Shown here: positions 1 through 7,447 of the stretch, one piece after another
Position numbering within the stretch: position 1 is the stretch's first letter
Layout of the letters: the number at the start of each line of letters is the position of its first letter
Origin: an uncultured Collinsella sp.
GTDB taxonomy: Bacteria > Actinomycetota > Coriobacteriia > Coriobacteriales > Coriobacteriaceae
NCBI GenBank assembly: GCA_958346165.1
Contig: CATVQO010000043.1
Span: 1-10,921 of the forward strand
Length of the DNA stretch: 10,921 nt
Direction of reading: 5' to 3'
Position numbers and translations under genes: made by a program
The notes under the pieces: generated by a model
What the model was told of the DNA's origin: nothing
The model's database searches: none
The model's input: only the letters and a program-made list of their open reading frames with translations

Positions 1-715
1 CGTAGGAGCAGATGGTCACGAGGTCTTGCATACCGGTGGAAACAATAGGTGCATCCACGCCCGGGGTCAAGCCCTGCAACAAAACATCAGCAGCAGAAAG
101 CAAAATTTCCGGACGCATGGAGCCCTCGTTGTCGGCATGGGTGTCGAGCATGAGCACCAAATGGTCCGGGCGCTCCCCCGCCGTGAGCTCATAGCCCACG
201 AGCGTGTGATCCAAATCCAAGCGCTTGCTCTTTTTGCCGCGCGCGTAGTCGATGCCGTGGCCCGCGCGCAGCGTGTCGATCGCACGACGCACCTCGTCGG
301 CGCTTACGGGCGCCTCGGGATCCAAGTGCAGGTCGATGCGATACGACAGGCGCGTGAGCTGCGCCGTCAACGCCGGCGTGCGCACGTCGATGTACGCCGC
401 CTCGATGGGCGCCAGATCGGCCGGAGACGCCGCAGCCAGGCGCCCAAACGCCTCGTCGAGCGCCACGAACTCGGTCATAAACAGGTCATACCACTCGCAG
501 GTCGACGACGTACCCACCGGCAGCGCCGAAGAGAAGCCCACGCGCATGTGCGGAGAGAAGCCCTGCGTGACGGCATAGGGAAGTCCCGCACGGCGCACGA
601 TGCGCTCAATGGTATGGATTACTTCGAGATGGCCCAGGTACTTAAGGCGATCGCGCTTGCCATAGCGAACACGAAGTCTAAAGAGCGAGGGGTTGTCGGT
701 CAGGCGCTCACTCAT
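1..715 (-). CDS. DUF2344 / TIGR03936 family radical SAM-associated protein (3' end beyond window)
   Basis: The frame is open from ATG at 715 to the left edge (238 codons, no stop), so the C-terminus is missing. The protein begins MSERLTDNPSLFRLRVRYGK and continues with the family's pattern: KYLGHLEVIHTIERIVRRAG at about residues 23-42, then AVTQGFSPHMRVGFSSALPVG at about 46-66. These match the TIGR03936/DUF2344 family, which occurs as a separate protein or fused to the C-terminus of TIGR03960 radical SAM proteins. Its biochemical role is not established. Here it is separate. Its ATG overlaps the TGA stop of the upstream radical SAM gene (ATGA, 712-715), so the two are probably translationally coupled and act together. 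GGGTGAT (721-727), five bases before the ATG, serves as a Shine-Dalgarno and lies inside the upstream coding sequence. Usual family length is about 220-260 residues, so little is likely to be missing. Confidence 0.88.
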   Translation of the reverse strand, partial: MSERLTDNPSLFRLRVRYGKRDRLKYLGHLEVIHTIERIVRRAGLPYAVTQGFSPHMRVGFSSALPVGTSSTCEWYDLFMTEFVALDEAFGRLAAASPADLAPIEAAYIDVRTPALTAQLTRLSYRIDLHLDPEAPVSADEVRRAIDTLRAGHGIDYARGKKSKRLDLDHTLVGYELTAGERPDHLVLMLDTHADNEGSMRPEILLSAADVLLQGLTPGVDAPIVSTGMQDLVTICSY

Positions 716-2589
716 GCGCGATCACCCATCAATACATTCTTGGCGTGGAGCGTGGGGCAGATCCCGCAGCCGGTGCACGACGTGCGGGTACAGTCGGGAG
801 TCGTGACGCCCTCGAGCGAGCGACGGTACTCGCGCTCGAGGAAGCCGCGCGTGCAGCCGGGGCTCACGTGCTCCCACGGCAGGCGCCAGTCCAACTCGTA
901 GGGCAGGTGCACGAGCTCATTGAGGTCGATGCCGTTTTTGGCAGCAGCTTCCTTCCAGTTATCGAGCGAGAAATGCTCTACCCAGGCGTCAAAGCGAGAG
1001 CCCGAGCGCCAAGCATCGATGATGACGGGCGTCATGTCACGACCGGCGCGGGAAAGCGCGGCCTCGATGAGCGAGGTCTCGGCATCGTGGTAATGCACGC
1101 GGACGGCACGGTTGCGAACGCTCGTGATAAGCAGCTTCTGGCGACGCTTGACGTCGTCGTAGTCGAGCTGCGGGCACCACTGGAACGGCGTGGCAGCCTT
1201 GGGGATAAAGACCGAAACCGAGATCGACACCGAAATCGAGCCGCGACGAGCCTTGGGCACCACGGAACGACCGAGCTCCAGCACGTGATCGGCCAGATTG
1301 GCGATGGCCACGATGTCCTCATCGCGCTCGCCGGGAAGGCCCATCATAAAGTAGAGCTTCATGCGGTTCCAACCGGCCTCGAAGGCCGCCTTGGCCGCAC
1401 GGTCCAGGTCCTCCTCGGTCACGTTCTTGTTAATGATGTCGCGCATGCGCTGGCTGCCGGCCTCGGGCGCGAACGTTAGTCCGCCCTTCTTTTCGCCGGC
1501 GACCGACTCGGCCATATCCACGCCAAACGAATCCAGGCGCTGCGACGGAATAGACACGCGAATACCCGTATCCTCCAGGCGACGGTTGAGCCTGCCGAGC
1601 ACGTCGCGAATGCAGGAGTGGTCGGTCGTGGAGAGCGAGGTCAGCGACACCTCGTCATAGCCAGTCTTTTCCAGGCCCTGAATCACCGACGAGACGATCT
1701 GGTCGGCCGAGCGCTCGCGCACCGGGCGATACGTCATGCCGGCCTGGCAAAAACGACAGCCGCGGGCGCAGCCGCGCAGGATCTCGATAGACAGGCGGTC
1801 GTGAACCAGCTGCGCATAGGGCACGCACGACTGCGACAGCGGATTCGTGGCGCCGAAATCCTCGACGACGCGCTTGTAGACCACGGTCGGCGCATCCTTG
1901 CCCTCACGTGGCACGGTGTAGCCATGCGGCGAGCAGGGCTCGTCATGACGAACCTCATAGAGCGACGGCACGTAGTTGCCGGCAATGGATGCAAGCTGCT
2001 CGACAATCTGCGCGCGCGGGACCCCTTCGTCACGCAGGCGGCGATGCAGCTGGCAGGTCTCGAGCAGCGATTCCTCGCCCTCACCGATGAGGATGGCATC
2101 GAAGAAGGCCGCGTACGGCTCGGGGTTGTACACCGAGGGACCGCCGGCGATGATGATTGGGTCGTCTTCACCTCGGTCGGCCGCTAACAGCGGAATGCCA
2201 GCGAGGTCCAAAGCCTCGAGGAAGTTCGTCACCGCCATCTCGTGCGGCACATGCAGACCGACGATATCAAACGAAGCGACCGGCGCTGCACCCTCGAGCG
2301 ATAGCAGCGGAATACCCGCCTCGCGCATGGCGTCGCCCATATCGGGCCACGGCACATAGCCGCGCTCGCAGGAGATGCCCTCGGCCTGGTTAAGGATGTT
2401 GTAGAGGATGGCGATGCCCTGGTTGGGCAGACCAACCTCGTACACATCCGGGTAGATCAGGCAGCAACGGTAGTCGGCATCGGCCTTGGAAAGCGTGCCC
2501 CACTCGTGATCGATATAGCGGCTCGGCTTCTCGACCTTGGCGAGCAACGGCTCAATTAAATGAAAACAATCTTGGTACGGAACGCGCAA
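712..2589 (-). CDS. TIGR03960 family radical SAM protein with B12-binding-like N-terminal domain
   Basis: The 625-residue protein matches the TIGR03960 family. The N-terminal signature runs from about residue 12 (LLAKVEKPSRYI) to LIYPDVYEVGLPNQG at 44-58. A Rossmann-like region resembling a cobalamin-binding domain follows (about 40-210, with IIIAGGPSVYNPEP near 145-158 and GEGEES near 169), but the DxHxxG cobalamin ligand is not visible. The radical SAM core starts at C274-x3-C278-x2-C281, the [4Fe-4S] ligands that activate S-adenosylmethionine. LTFAPEAGSQRMRDIINKN (371-389) and FIPKAATPFQW (461-471) are family motifs. The C-terminus carries C600-x4-C605-x2-C608-x2-C611, a possible second metal site. 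The substrate is unknown. The start is TTG at 2589, seven bases after GGGG at 2597-2600; no better start lies near the family N-terminus. It follows the DUF697-like gene by 10 bp and overlaps the DUF2344 gene by 4 bp. Confidence 0.93.
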   Translation of the reverse strand: MRVPYQDCFHLIEPLLAKVEKPSRYIDHEWGTLSKADADYRCCLIYPDVYEVGLPNQGIAILYNILNQAEGISCERGYVPWPDMGDAMREAGIPLLSLEGAAPVASFDIVGLHVPHEMAVTNFLEALDLAGIPLLAADRGEDDPIIIAGGPSVYNPEPYAAFFDAILIGEGEESLLETCQLHRRLRDEGVPRAQIVEQLASIAGNYVPSLYEVRHDEPCSPHGYTVPREGKDAPTVVYKRVVEDFGATNPLSQSCVPYAQLVHDRLSIEILRGCARGCRFCQAGMTYRPVRERSADQIVSSVIQGLEKTGYDEVSLTSLSTTDHSCIRDVLGRLNRRLEDTGIRVSIPSQRLDSFGVDMAESVAGEKKGGLTFAPEAGSQRMRDIINKNVTEEDLDRAAKAAFEAGWNRMKLYFMMGLPGERDEDIVAIANLADHVLELGRSVVPKARRGSISVSISVSVFIPKAATPFQWCPQLDYDDVKRRQKLLITSVRNRAVRVHYHDAETSLIEAALSRAGRDMTPVIIDAWRSGSRFDAWVEHFSLDNWKEAAAKNGIDLNELVHLPYELDWRLPWEHVSPGCTRGFLEREYRRSLEGVTTPDCTRTSCTGCGICPTLHAKNVLMGDRA

Positions 2590-2596
2590 CGGAAAA

Positions 2597-2602
2597 CCCC
2601 TA
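2597..2602 (-). promoter_or_regulatory. Stop codon of the DUF697-like gene fused to radical SAM Shine-Dalgarno
   Basis: The coding strand reads TAGGGG followed by seven bases and the TTG start of the radical SAM gene. It is the weakest purine run of the four such junctions and serves a TTG start, so this gene may depend on translation of its upstream neighbour. Confidence 0.55.
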
Positions 2603-3529
2603 AGCAGCGAGATCTGATGCGTCCTGGTAGGACGCCATAGGACGGGTAGCGCCCGCGACCGTGGTCACAAGATCGCGAACGCGGGAAAACGTGGCAGTGA
2701 CCACCTCATTGGCACGGCTGTAGTCGACATCGCGCTCGTAGAGCGAAACGAGCGCACGGCCCATGCCATAGGTGCCCGCGGCAGCAGTGAGCGCCTTGAC
2801 GGCAAACCCAATATGCGGCGTCTGCTTGACGAGCGCGCGGGTGACCGCGCGGATCACAAGACCGCCGGCAAGCACGCCCGCGACCTCGTAGCCACGCTCG
2901 GGTTTAATGCCGCGTCCAAAGACGGCAGCGAGCTCAAAGAGCATGCCCACCTGCGCCAGCGCCATAACGGGATAATCGGCGCCCGGCAAAAACACCAGTG
3001 CACCGGTCGCCATATTGGTGAGCGCGCACGAGGTGATGATACGGTTGGCCGCCGCGATGCGCATGAAGGCAAAGTTCGCCGCAAAAGCCGTTTCCTTGTC
3101 GGTGCGATCGAGAATCCAGCGGGCAAGCGTCTCGAGCAGATACGTCTTATCGATTGCCGCCACCACGCCGAGCATGGGCGTGGACTCCTCGATAAACGGC
3201 ACCTCCACAGCAGACTCGGCAAGCACGCACACGGGCGCGCCGGCGATCACGAGCTCCTGCACGGCACTCTCCAAGCGGTCGGAACCACACGAGAGCACCA
3301 GCACCACATCGGTATCGGTCTTTGGAGCAATTCGCTCCTCCCCCAGACGCTCGACGCGCACAATGCCCGAGGTCGTCTGCGGCACAAAGGCGTCACGCAC
3401 CGTCTCGGCCAGAAAGCGCGAGGCGGACGAATCCAGATAGACCGAGACGCGCACCGGCGTATCGGAATCCTTCTTAACGGACGCGCCCATCTTAAAAGCG
3501 CGGGTCAGCTTATCTACGGGAATTTTCAT
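2600..3529 (-). CDS. DUF697-like membrane-associated protein of unknown function
   Basis: This 309-residue protein has no confident named function. Residues about 150-265 form a hydrophobic helical region that resembles DUF697 (the YcjF and GTPase-associated family): ANRIITSCALTNMATGALVF, then a PGADYPVMALAQVGMLFELA stretch, then VAGVLAGGLVIRAVTRAL and a glycine-rich AAAGTYGMGRALVSLYE end. Residues about 25-125 look like alternating strands and helices (VRVSVYLD, DVVLVLS, PVCVLAES). That is reminiscent of a G-domain, but there is no P-loop GxxxxGK[ST] and no NKxD, so any nucleotide-binding role is doubtful. The start is ATG at 3529, six bases after a strong Shine-Dalgarno (GGAGGGG, 3536-3542). 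It lies 18 bp after rodA and 10 bp before the radical SAM gene, in the same apparent operon. A link to the envelope is inferred from position only. Coding is certain; the domain call is moderate. Confidence 0.8.
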   Translation of the reverse strand: MKIPVDKLTRAFKMGASVKKDSDTPVRVSVYLDSSASRFLAETVRDAFVPQTTSGIVRVERLGEERIAPKTDTDVVLVLSCGSDRLESAVQELVIAGAPVCVLAESAVEVPFIEESTPMLGVVAAIDKTYLLETLARWILDRTDKETAFAANFAFMRIAAANRIITSCALTNMATGALVFLPGADYPVMALAQVGMLFELAAVFGRGIKPERGYEVAGVLAGGLVIRAVTRALVKQTPHIGFAVKALTAAAGTYGMGRALVSLYERDVDYSRANEVVTATFSRVRDLVTTVAGATRPMASYQDASDLAA

Positions 3530-3547
3530 AGCAAACCCCTCCAGCGG

Positions 3548-4774
3548 TTACGCGGCGCCCGAACGATGCCGCCATATGGATTGTACGATACCCACCGTCA
3601 GCAGCTGAATCATCATCGAAGACGAACCGAAGCTAATAAACGGTAGCGGAATACCGGTAATCGGCATCATGCCGATGCACATGCCGATGTTTTCGAAAGT
3701 CTGGAACGCCCACATGCCAACGATGCCCACACACGAAAGACGCAAAAACAGCGACTCGCACTTAAAGGCGACGCGAATCGTCGAAAAGATCAGCAGCACG
3801 TAGAGGCACAGGAGCAAAAAGGAACCGCAAAAGCCAAAGGTCTCGGACAGGAAGGCGAAGACGAAGTCGGTGTGGAACTCAGGCAGAAAGCCGCCGGCCG
3901 ACTGCGTCGCATGCCCCAGGCCCTTACCAAAGAAGCCGCCCGAGCCAACGGCGATAAGCGACTGCTGCAGGTTGTAGGCATCGTCCGAATCGGCATTATC
4001 GGGGTCGATAAAGACCGTCAGACGGTTCATCTGATACTGCTTGATGAGCACATCGTGGCCGAGCAACGAATCAAAGACCGAATCAAGCGCCAGGACGAGG
4101 GCCACCAGGCCCACGAGCAGGGCCAGGGTCGACAGCACCCATTCGCGGCGTGCACCGCTCATGCAGATGACGATGGCGCCCGAAACCAGCACGACCAGGC
4201 CCGAGCCCAGGTCACCCATGGCAACGACGGCCAAAAACGGAATAGACAGCATGCCGCAGAGCTTGACGTAGTCGCGAACGGTATCGATGCGACCGTTATA
4301 CTGCGAGCCAAGCGTAGCAATAAAGAAGATGGTGATGAGCTTGGCAAGCTCAACCGGCTGGAACGTCAAGCCGATACCGGGAATCTTGATCCAGCCCGTC
4401 ATGCCCAGACCGCCCGTATAGGACAGACCCGGAATCTTGGGCGAGAAGATCACGATCAGGTCGATGACGAGCAACGCCGTCGAGAAATTGGAAATACCGC
4501 GCAGGTCGGTTCGCCAGACGAGCACCGCCAGCACCGCTCCGATGCCAATTCCCAGCAAATGGCGCGAGAACGAAGCATCGGCCTTAAACTGCGAAGCCGA
4601 CCAGATAATGATGGCACCGTAGGCGACGAGCGCCACAGTAGCCACGAGCACACCGATATGCACCTTTTGGCGAAACGTGCCGCGCGAGGCCGAAAGTTGC
4701 TTGTTGACGCGGTCCAGGCTGCTGCGAGAGCCGGTCTTGGTTGAACGGAACAGATCCGCCGGAGAAAAATCCAT
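3548..4774 (-). CDS. rodA: RodA, SEDS-family peptidoglycan glycosyltransferase
   Basis: RodA polymerises lipid II into glycan strands in the elongation machinery, working with the class B PBP encoded directly upstream. The 408-residue protein has about ten hydrophobic segments typical of the SEDS family. Recognisable motifs are GLTFQPVELAK (135-145), the conserved loop GGFFGKGLGHATQS (279-292), then LPEFHTDFVFAFLSETFG (297-314), and near the C-terminus NIGMCIGMMPITGIPLPFIS (362-381) and FGSSSMM (382-388). D303 in the HTDF motif is probably the aspartate needed for polymerase activity, by analogy with studied RodA proteins. The first 38 or so residues are a basic, Ser/Thr-rich cytoplasmic extension longer than in many RodA proteins. 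RodA is preferred over FtsW because of the adjacent mreBCD and PBP2 genes. The start is ATG at 4774, five bases after a near-perfect AGGAGG at 4780-4785. The stop is TAA. Confidence 0.95.
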   Translation of the reverse strand: MDFSPADLFRSTKTGSRSSLDRVNKQLSASRGTFRQKVHIGVLVATVALVAYGAIIIWSASQFKADASFSRHLLGIGIGAVLAVLVWRTDLRGISNFSTALLVIDLIVIFSPKIPGLSYTGGLGMTGWIKIPGIGLTFQPVELAKLITIFFIATLGSQYNGRIDTVRDYVKLCGMLSIPFLAVVAMGDLGSGLVVLVSGAIVICMSGARREWVLSTLALLVGLVALVLALDSVFDSLLGHDVLIKQYQMNRLTVFIDPDNADSDDAYNLQQSLIAVGSGGFFGKGLGHATQSAGGFLPEFHTDFVFAFLSETFGFCGSFLLLCLYVLLIFSTIRVAFKCESLFLRLSCVGIVGMWAFQTFENIGMCIGMMPITGIPLPFISFGSSSMMIQLLTVGIVQSIWRHRSGAA

Positions 4775-4779
4775 CGCAA

Positions 4780-4786
4780 CCTCCTA
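4780..4786 (-). promoter_or_regulatory. PBP2 stop codon fused to rodA Shine-Dalgarno
   Basis: The coding strand reads TAGGAGG: the PBP2 TAG forms the start of a consensus AGGAGG, five bases before the rodA ATG. Coupling here would help keep the two partner enzymes in balance. Confidence 0.8.
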
Positions 4787-6853
4787 TCGAACCGAAGAAT
4801 CGCCCGAGGCCGAAGAGGTATCGGGCTCGTCATAAATCACGCCGAGCACGTCGCGCACGACATGCATCGCGGTATCTGAGCCACCGCCGCCCTGCTCCAG
4901 GACGGTAGCGATGACATACTTGGGATCATCGGCCGGTGCATAGGCGCAGAACCACGCGTATTCGTCCTCGCCACTTTTCTCGCCCGTGCCCGACTTGCCG
5001 TATACCTGCGGCGTCAGGGTGCCAAAGTGCGCCGCCAGGGACGTCGATGCCGTGTAAATCACGTCGTGCATGCCGTTGCGAACAAGAGCCAAATCCGAAT
5101 CGCTGTTGATCTTGGCCTCCAGGCGCTTCTTCTTGCCCTTGCCATTGTACTTATAGGCATCGCCGTCGCCATCGCGCGACACGGCAGACAAAAATACGTG
5201 AGGCACGTACTGTTTGCCGCCGTTGGCAAGACCCATATAGGCGCACGCCATCTGCAGGGGCGTCACCAGGATGTCGCCCTGGCCGATAGCAATGTTGGTC
5301 ATATCGCCGGCATTCCACTTGCGGTCCTCGGCAGAGGCGTCGGTGAAGTATGACTCTTTCCACTCGGCATCGGGAATACGACCCGCGCCCTCACTCGGCA
5401 GATCGATACCGCAGGTCTTGCCTAGGCCCCAGCGACGAAAGACCTCCTGCAGGCCCTCGGGATGTTGCTCGTCATAAAAGAACGCCTTACCCATGTCGTA
5501 GAAGACGGGGTCGCACGAGTTGGCGATACCCGACTGCAGCGTCATGGTGCCGTGGCCAGACGTCAGCCAGCAGCGCTTGCCCCAAGCCTTGCCCAGACCC
5601 GTCCAATAACCCGTGCAGTTGGTTGTCTGCGTTGAAGTGTAGGTTCCAAACTCAAGACCGGCCAGTGCCGAGAGCGGCTTGATGGTCGAGGCCGACATGT
5701 ACTGTCCGCTAATGGCGCGGTTGAGCAGCGGGTGCGAACCCTTGTCATCATTGAGCTCGGTCCACACGTCATTTGAGACGCCGCCGATAAAGACGGACGG
5801 ATCGAACTTGGGCTGGCTCGCCATGCCCAGGATCTCGCCATTGTTGGGATCGAGACACACCACAGCGCCGTTGCCGGCATTGCTGTAGCCAGTGGTCTTG
5901 GCAAGCTCGATAGCGCTCGCCAGCGCCGTCTCACAGGCCTGTTGGATCTTAAGGTCGAGCGTGAGCTTAATGTCGGAGCCGGCCTTCGCGGGCACGGCGC
6001 CGGCCTGACCGGTCACATTGCCCGAGGCATCGACCTTGACGGTCTGCTCGCCACGAATACCCTGCAGCAGGTTTTCGTAGTAGCTCTCAACGCCCGCCTG
6101 GCCCACGATATCGCCCGACTGGTACGTAATCTTGCCAGCAGAAGCATCATCATCGCCAGAGGTTTTCTTATTCTGGGCCTCGAGCTGCTCGGAGGTAATG
6201 GTGCCGGTATAGCCCAAGATATGGCATGCCGTCTCGCCGTATGGATACTGGCGCTCGGTACGCTCGGCAATCTTGACGCCCGGGAACTCGCCGGCGTGTT
6301 CCTTGATATAGGCAACCGTGGAGCGACGGACGTCCGTCGCGATGGTATGCAGGCTCTGAGCGCCCTCTGTATTGTCCTGAATATTGCGAAGGACCGCCAC
6401 ATAAGGCATTCCAAGCACGTTGGCAAGATGGCGAACCAGAACCTCATCCTCGGCAAGGTCGCGGTAGGCCACGACAGCAAGTGAGGGACGGTTCTGGACA
6501 AGCGCCACGCCATTGCGGTCGAGGATGCGGCCGCGCACAGCGGGTGTGGTAACGGTGCGAGTCTGATTACTATTGGCCTGCTTCTCGTAATAGTCCGATG
6601 AGACCATCTGCATGCCCCACAGCTTGACGGCAAGTGCCGCAAACATCGCGCCCACACCCGTGGTGAGGATGGAAAAGCGGCCCTTAAAGGCGGTCGCCGC
6701 GGTATTGCCCTCGCCCTCGGTGGCGCGCGGGGCCGTTCCATGCTGTGTATCGTAGGTAAAACGGGAATCGCCACGACGCATGATGACCAGCGCGACCACG
6801 ATGGCCACAACCAGCACGATACCGGCGATAATAACCGTCATCTGGGAAGACAT
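4784..6853 (-). CDS. mrdA: Penicillin-binding protein 2, class B transpeptidase (elongasome)
   Basis: PBP2 cross-links new glycan strands during lateral wall growth and activates RodA. The 689-residue protein has a pedestal/dimerisation domain marked by RGRILDRNG (107-115) and a transpeptidase domain with the three expected motifs: S389-T-I-K392 (catalytic serine and lysine), S446-C-D448 and K620-S-G-T623. SxD and KSG are forms I expect in PBP2 proteins. The sequence before the nucleophile, YMSAS, differs from the usual YxPGS. Two hydrophobic segments precede the catalytic part (about 6-25 and 60-81), separated by a cytoplasm-like linker starting RRGDSR; most PBP2 proteins have one. The start is ATG at 6853, seven bases after GGGGAGG (6861-6867), so the extra segment appears to be translated. 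The tail after 676 is Ser/Asp-rich. It lies 13 bp after mreD and 9 bp before rodA. Confidence 0.95.
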   Translation of the reverse strand: MSSQMTVIIAGIVLVVAIVVALVIMRRGDSRFTYDTQHGTAPRATEGEGNTAATAFKGRFSILTTGVGAMFAALAVKLWGMQMVSSDYYEKQANSNQTRTVTTPAVRGRILDRNGVALVQNRPSLAVVAYRDLAEDEVLVRHLANVLGMPYVAVLRNIQDNTEGAQSLHTIATDVRRSTVAYIKEHAGEFPGVKIAERTERQYPYGETACHILGYTGTITSEQLEAQNKKTSGDDDASAGKITYQSGDIVGQAGVESYYENLLQGIRGEQTVKVDASGNVTGQAGAVPAKAGSDIKLTLDLKIQQACETALASAIELAKTTGYSNAGNGAVVCLDPNNGEILGMASQPKFDPSVFIGGVSNDVWTELNDDKGSHPLLNRAISGQYMSASTIKPLSALAGLEFGTYTSTQTTNCTGYWTGLGKAWGKRCWLTSGHGTMTLQSGIANSCDPVFYDMGKAFFYDEQHPEGLQEVFRRWGLGKTCGIDLPSEGAGRIPDAEWKESYFTDASAEDRKWNAGDMTNIAIGQGDILVTPLQMACAYMGLANGGKQYVPHVFLSAVSRDGDGDAYKYNGKGKKKRLEAKINSDSDLALVRNGMHDVIYTASTSLAAHFGTLTPQVYGKSGTGEKSGEDEYAWFCAYAPADDPKYVIATVLEQGGGGSDTAMHVVRDVLGVIYDEPDTSSASGDSSVR

Positions 6854-6860
6854 CTACGGG

Positions 6861-6869
6861 CCTCCCCTA
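6861..6869 (-). promoter_or_regulatory. mreD stop codon fused to PBP2 Shine-Dalgarno
   Basis: The coding strand reads TAGGGGAGG: the mreD TAG runs into GGGGAGG, seven bases before the PBP2 ATG at 6853. This supports the long PBP2 N-terminus and suggests coupled translation. Confidence 0.75.
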
Positions 6870-7433
6870 TTTGAGCTTGCGGGTCTTGGGCTTAAAGCGC
6901 ATACCCGTCTGGCGTCCGCCACGTGCGGAGAATCCATAGCCGGACTGCGGCACGACGCCGGACATCAAAAACGGAATGGCAACCAGACCCGTCAGGATCG
7001 AGGACGGCAGCGCATGGCCGAAGATCGCCACGACAAAGCTCGTCTCCAAACCCATAAACAGCAAGATGATGCTGTAGATCACATTAATGACGAGCGCAAA
7101 GGCGCCCACGGTGACGCCGCGCGCACTCGGGGTACCGCCCGTCTGACCGACGGCGCTGTGCACCAGGGCAAAAGAACCCACGGTCAGCAGGAGCGACATA
7201 ACGCCCACCGGCACGGCAGCGGACAGGTCATAAAACAAGCCGCTGCAAAAACCGCACACGACGGCACGGGTCGGGTCGCCCGAGAACACGCTTAGGCACA
7301 CCAGGATAATCATGAAGTTGACGCGACCTCCCGCAATGGAGATCTGCGGTGCCAGGCCTGCCTGCAGCAGCACACACACAATGGCGGCGATTACAAACGT
7401 GCGGGAGCTCATCCCCTGCTCGTGTAGATCCAT
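6867..7433 (-). CDS. mreD: MreD, rod shape-determining membrane protein
   Basis: MreD is a small integral membrane protein that joins MreC in regulating the elongasome. From the chosen start it has 188 residues with about five or six hydrophobic segments. The family pattern is clear: an N-terminal membrane segment (RTFVIAAIVCVLLQAGL), then GRVNFMIILVCLSVFSGD and GFCSGLFYDLSA, the usual MreD glycine-rich and aspartate-containing stretch. The C-terminal 25 residues are basic (RQTGMRFKPKTRKLK) and probably cytoplasmic. Two ATGs lie six bases apart, at 7439 and 7433. GGGGG (7441-7445) is one base from the first but seven bases from the second, so 7433 is preferred; using 7439 would add only Met-Ser. 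The gene lies between mreC and PBP2 in the standard mreBCD order. Confidence 0.92.
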   Translation of the reverse strand: MDLHEQGMSSRTFVIAAIVCVLLQAGLAPQISIAGGRVNFMIILVCLSVFSGDPTRAVVCGFCSGLFYDLSAAVPVGVMSLLLTVGSFALVHSAVGQTGGTPSARGVTVGAFALVINVIYSIILLFMGLETSFVVAIFGHALPSSILTGLVAIPFLMSGVVPQSGYGFSARGGRQTGMRFKPKTRKLK

Positions 7434-7439
7434 GGACAT

Positions 7440-7447
7440 GCCCCCTA
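7440..7447 (-). promoter_or_regulatory. mreC stop codon fused to mreD Shine-Dalgarno
   Basis: The coding strand reads TAGGGGGC directly before the first mreD ATG. The mreC TAG supplies the first G of the purine run. Its distance to the second ATG (7433) is seven bases, which decides the start used here. The arrangement suggests termination-reinitiation coupling. Confidence 0.65.

Noticed and set aside
60..115. AT-richer patch near the left edge
   Set aside because: It is within the continuous DUF2344 reading frame, with no stop, repeat or boundary, so it is ordinary local variation.
26..901. Plus-strand open frame across the DUF2344 gene and the radical SAM C-terminus
   Set aside because: It spans the junction of two well-supported minus-strand genes, is Arg-rich and has no family signature.
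2842..2858. Near-palindrome around CCGCGCGG in the DUF697-like gene
   Set aside because: The core is a simple GC palindrome and the flanks pair only with an extra base; it is expected by chance in this composition.
2813..3646. Plus-strand open frame opposite the DUF697-like gene
   Set aside because: I considered it because the sense gene is uncharacterised. The minus frame has the strong ribosome-binding site, operon spacing and membrane helices; the plus frame is His/Arg-rich with no motif.
3872..4744. Plus-strand open frame opposite rodA
   Set aside because: The product is highly charged (Asp, Arg, Gln, His), the mirror of a hydrophobic membrane protein gene; no motif or ribosome-binding context supports it.
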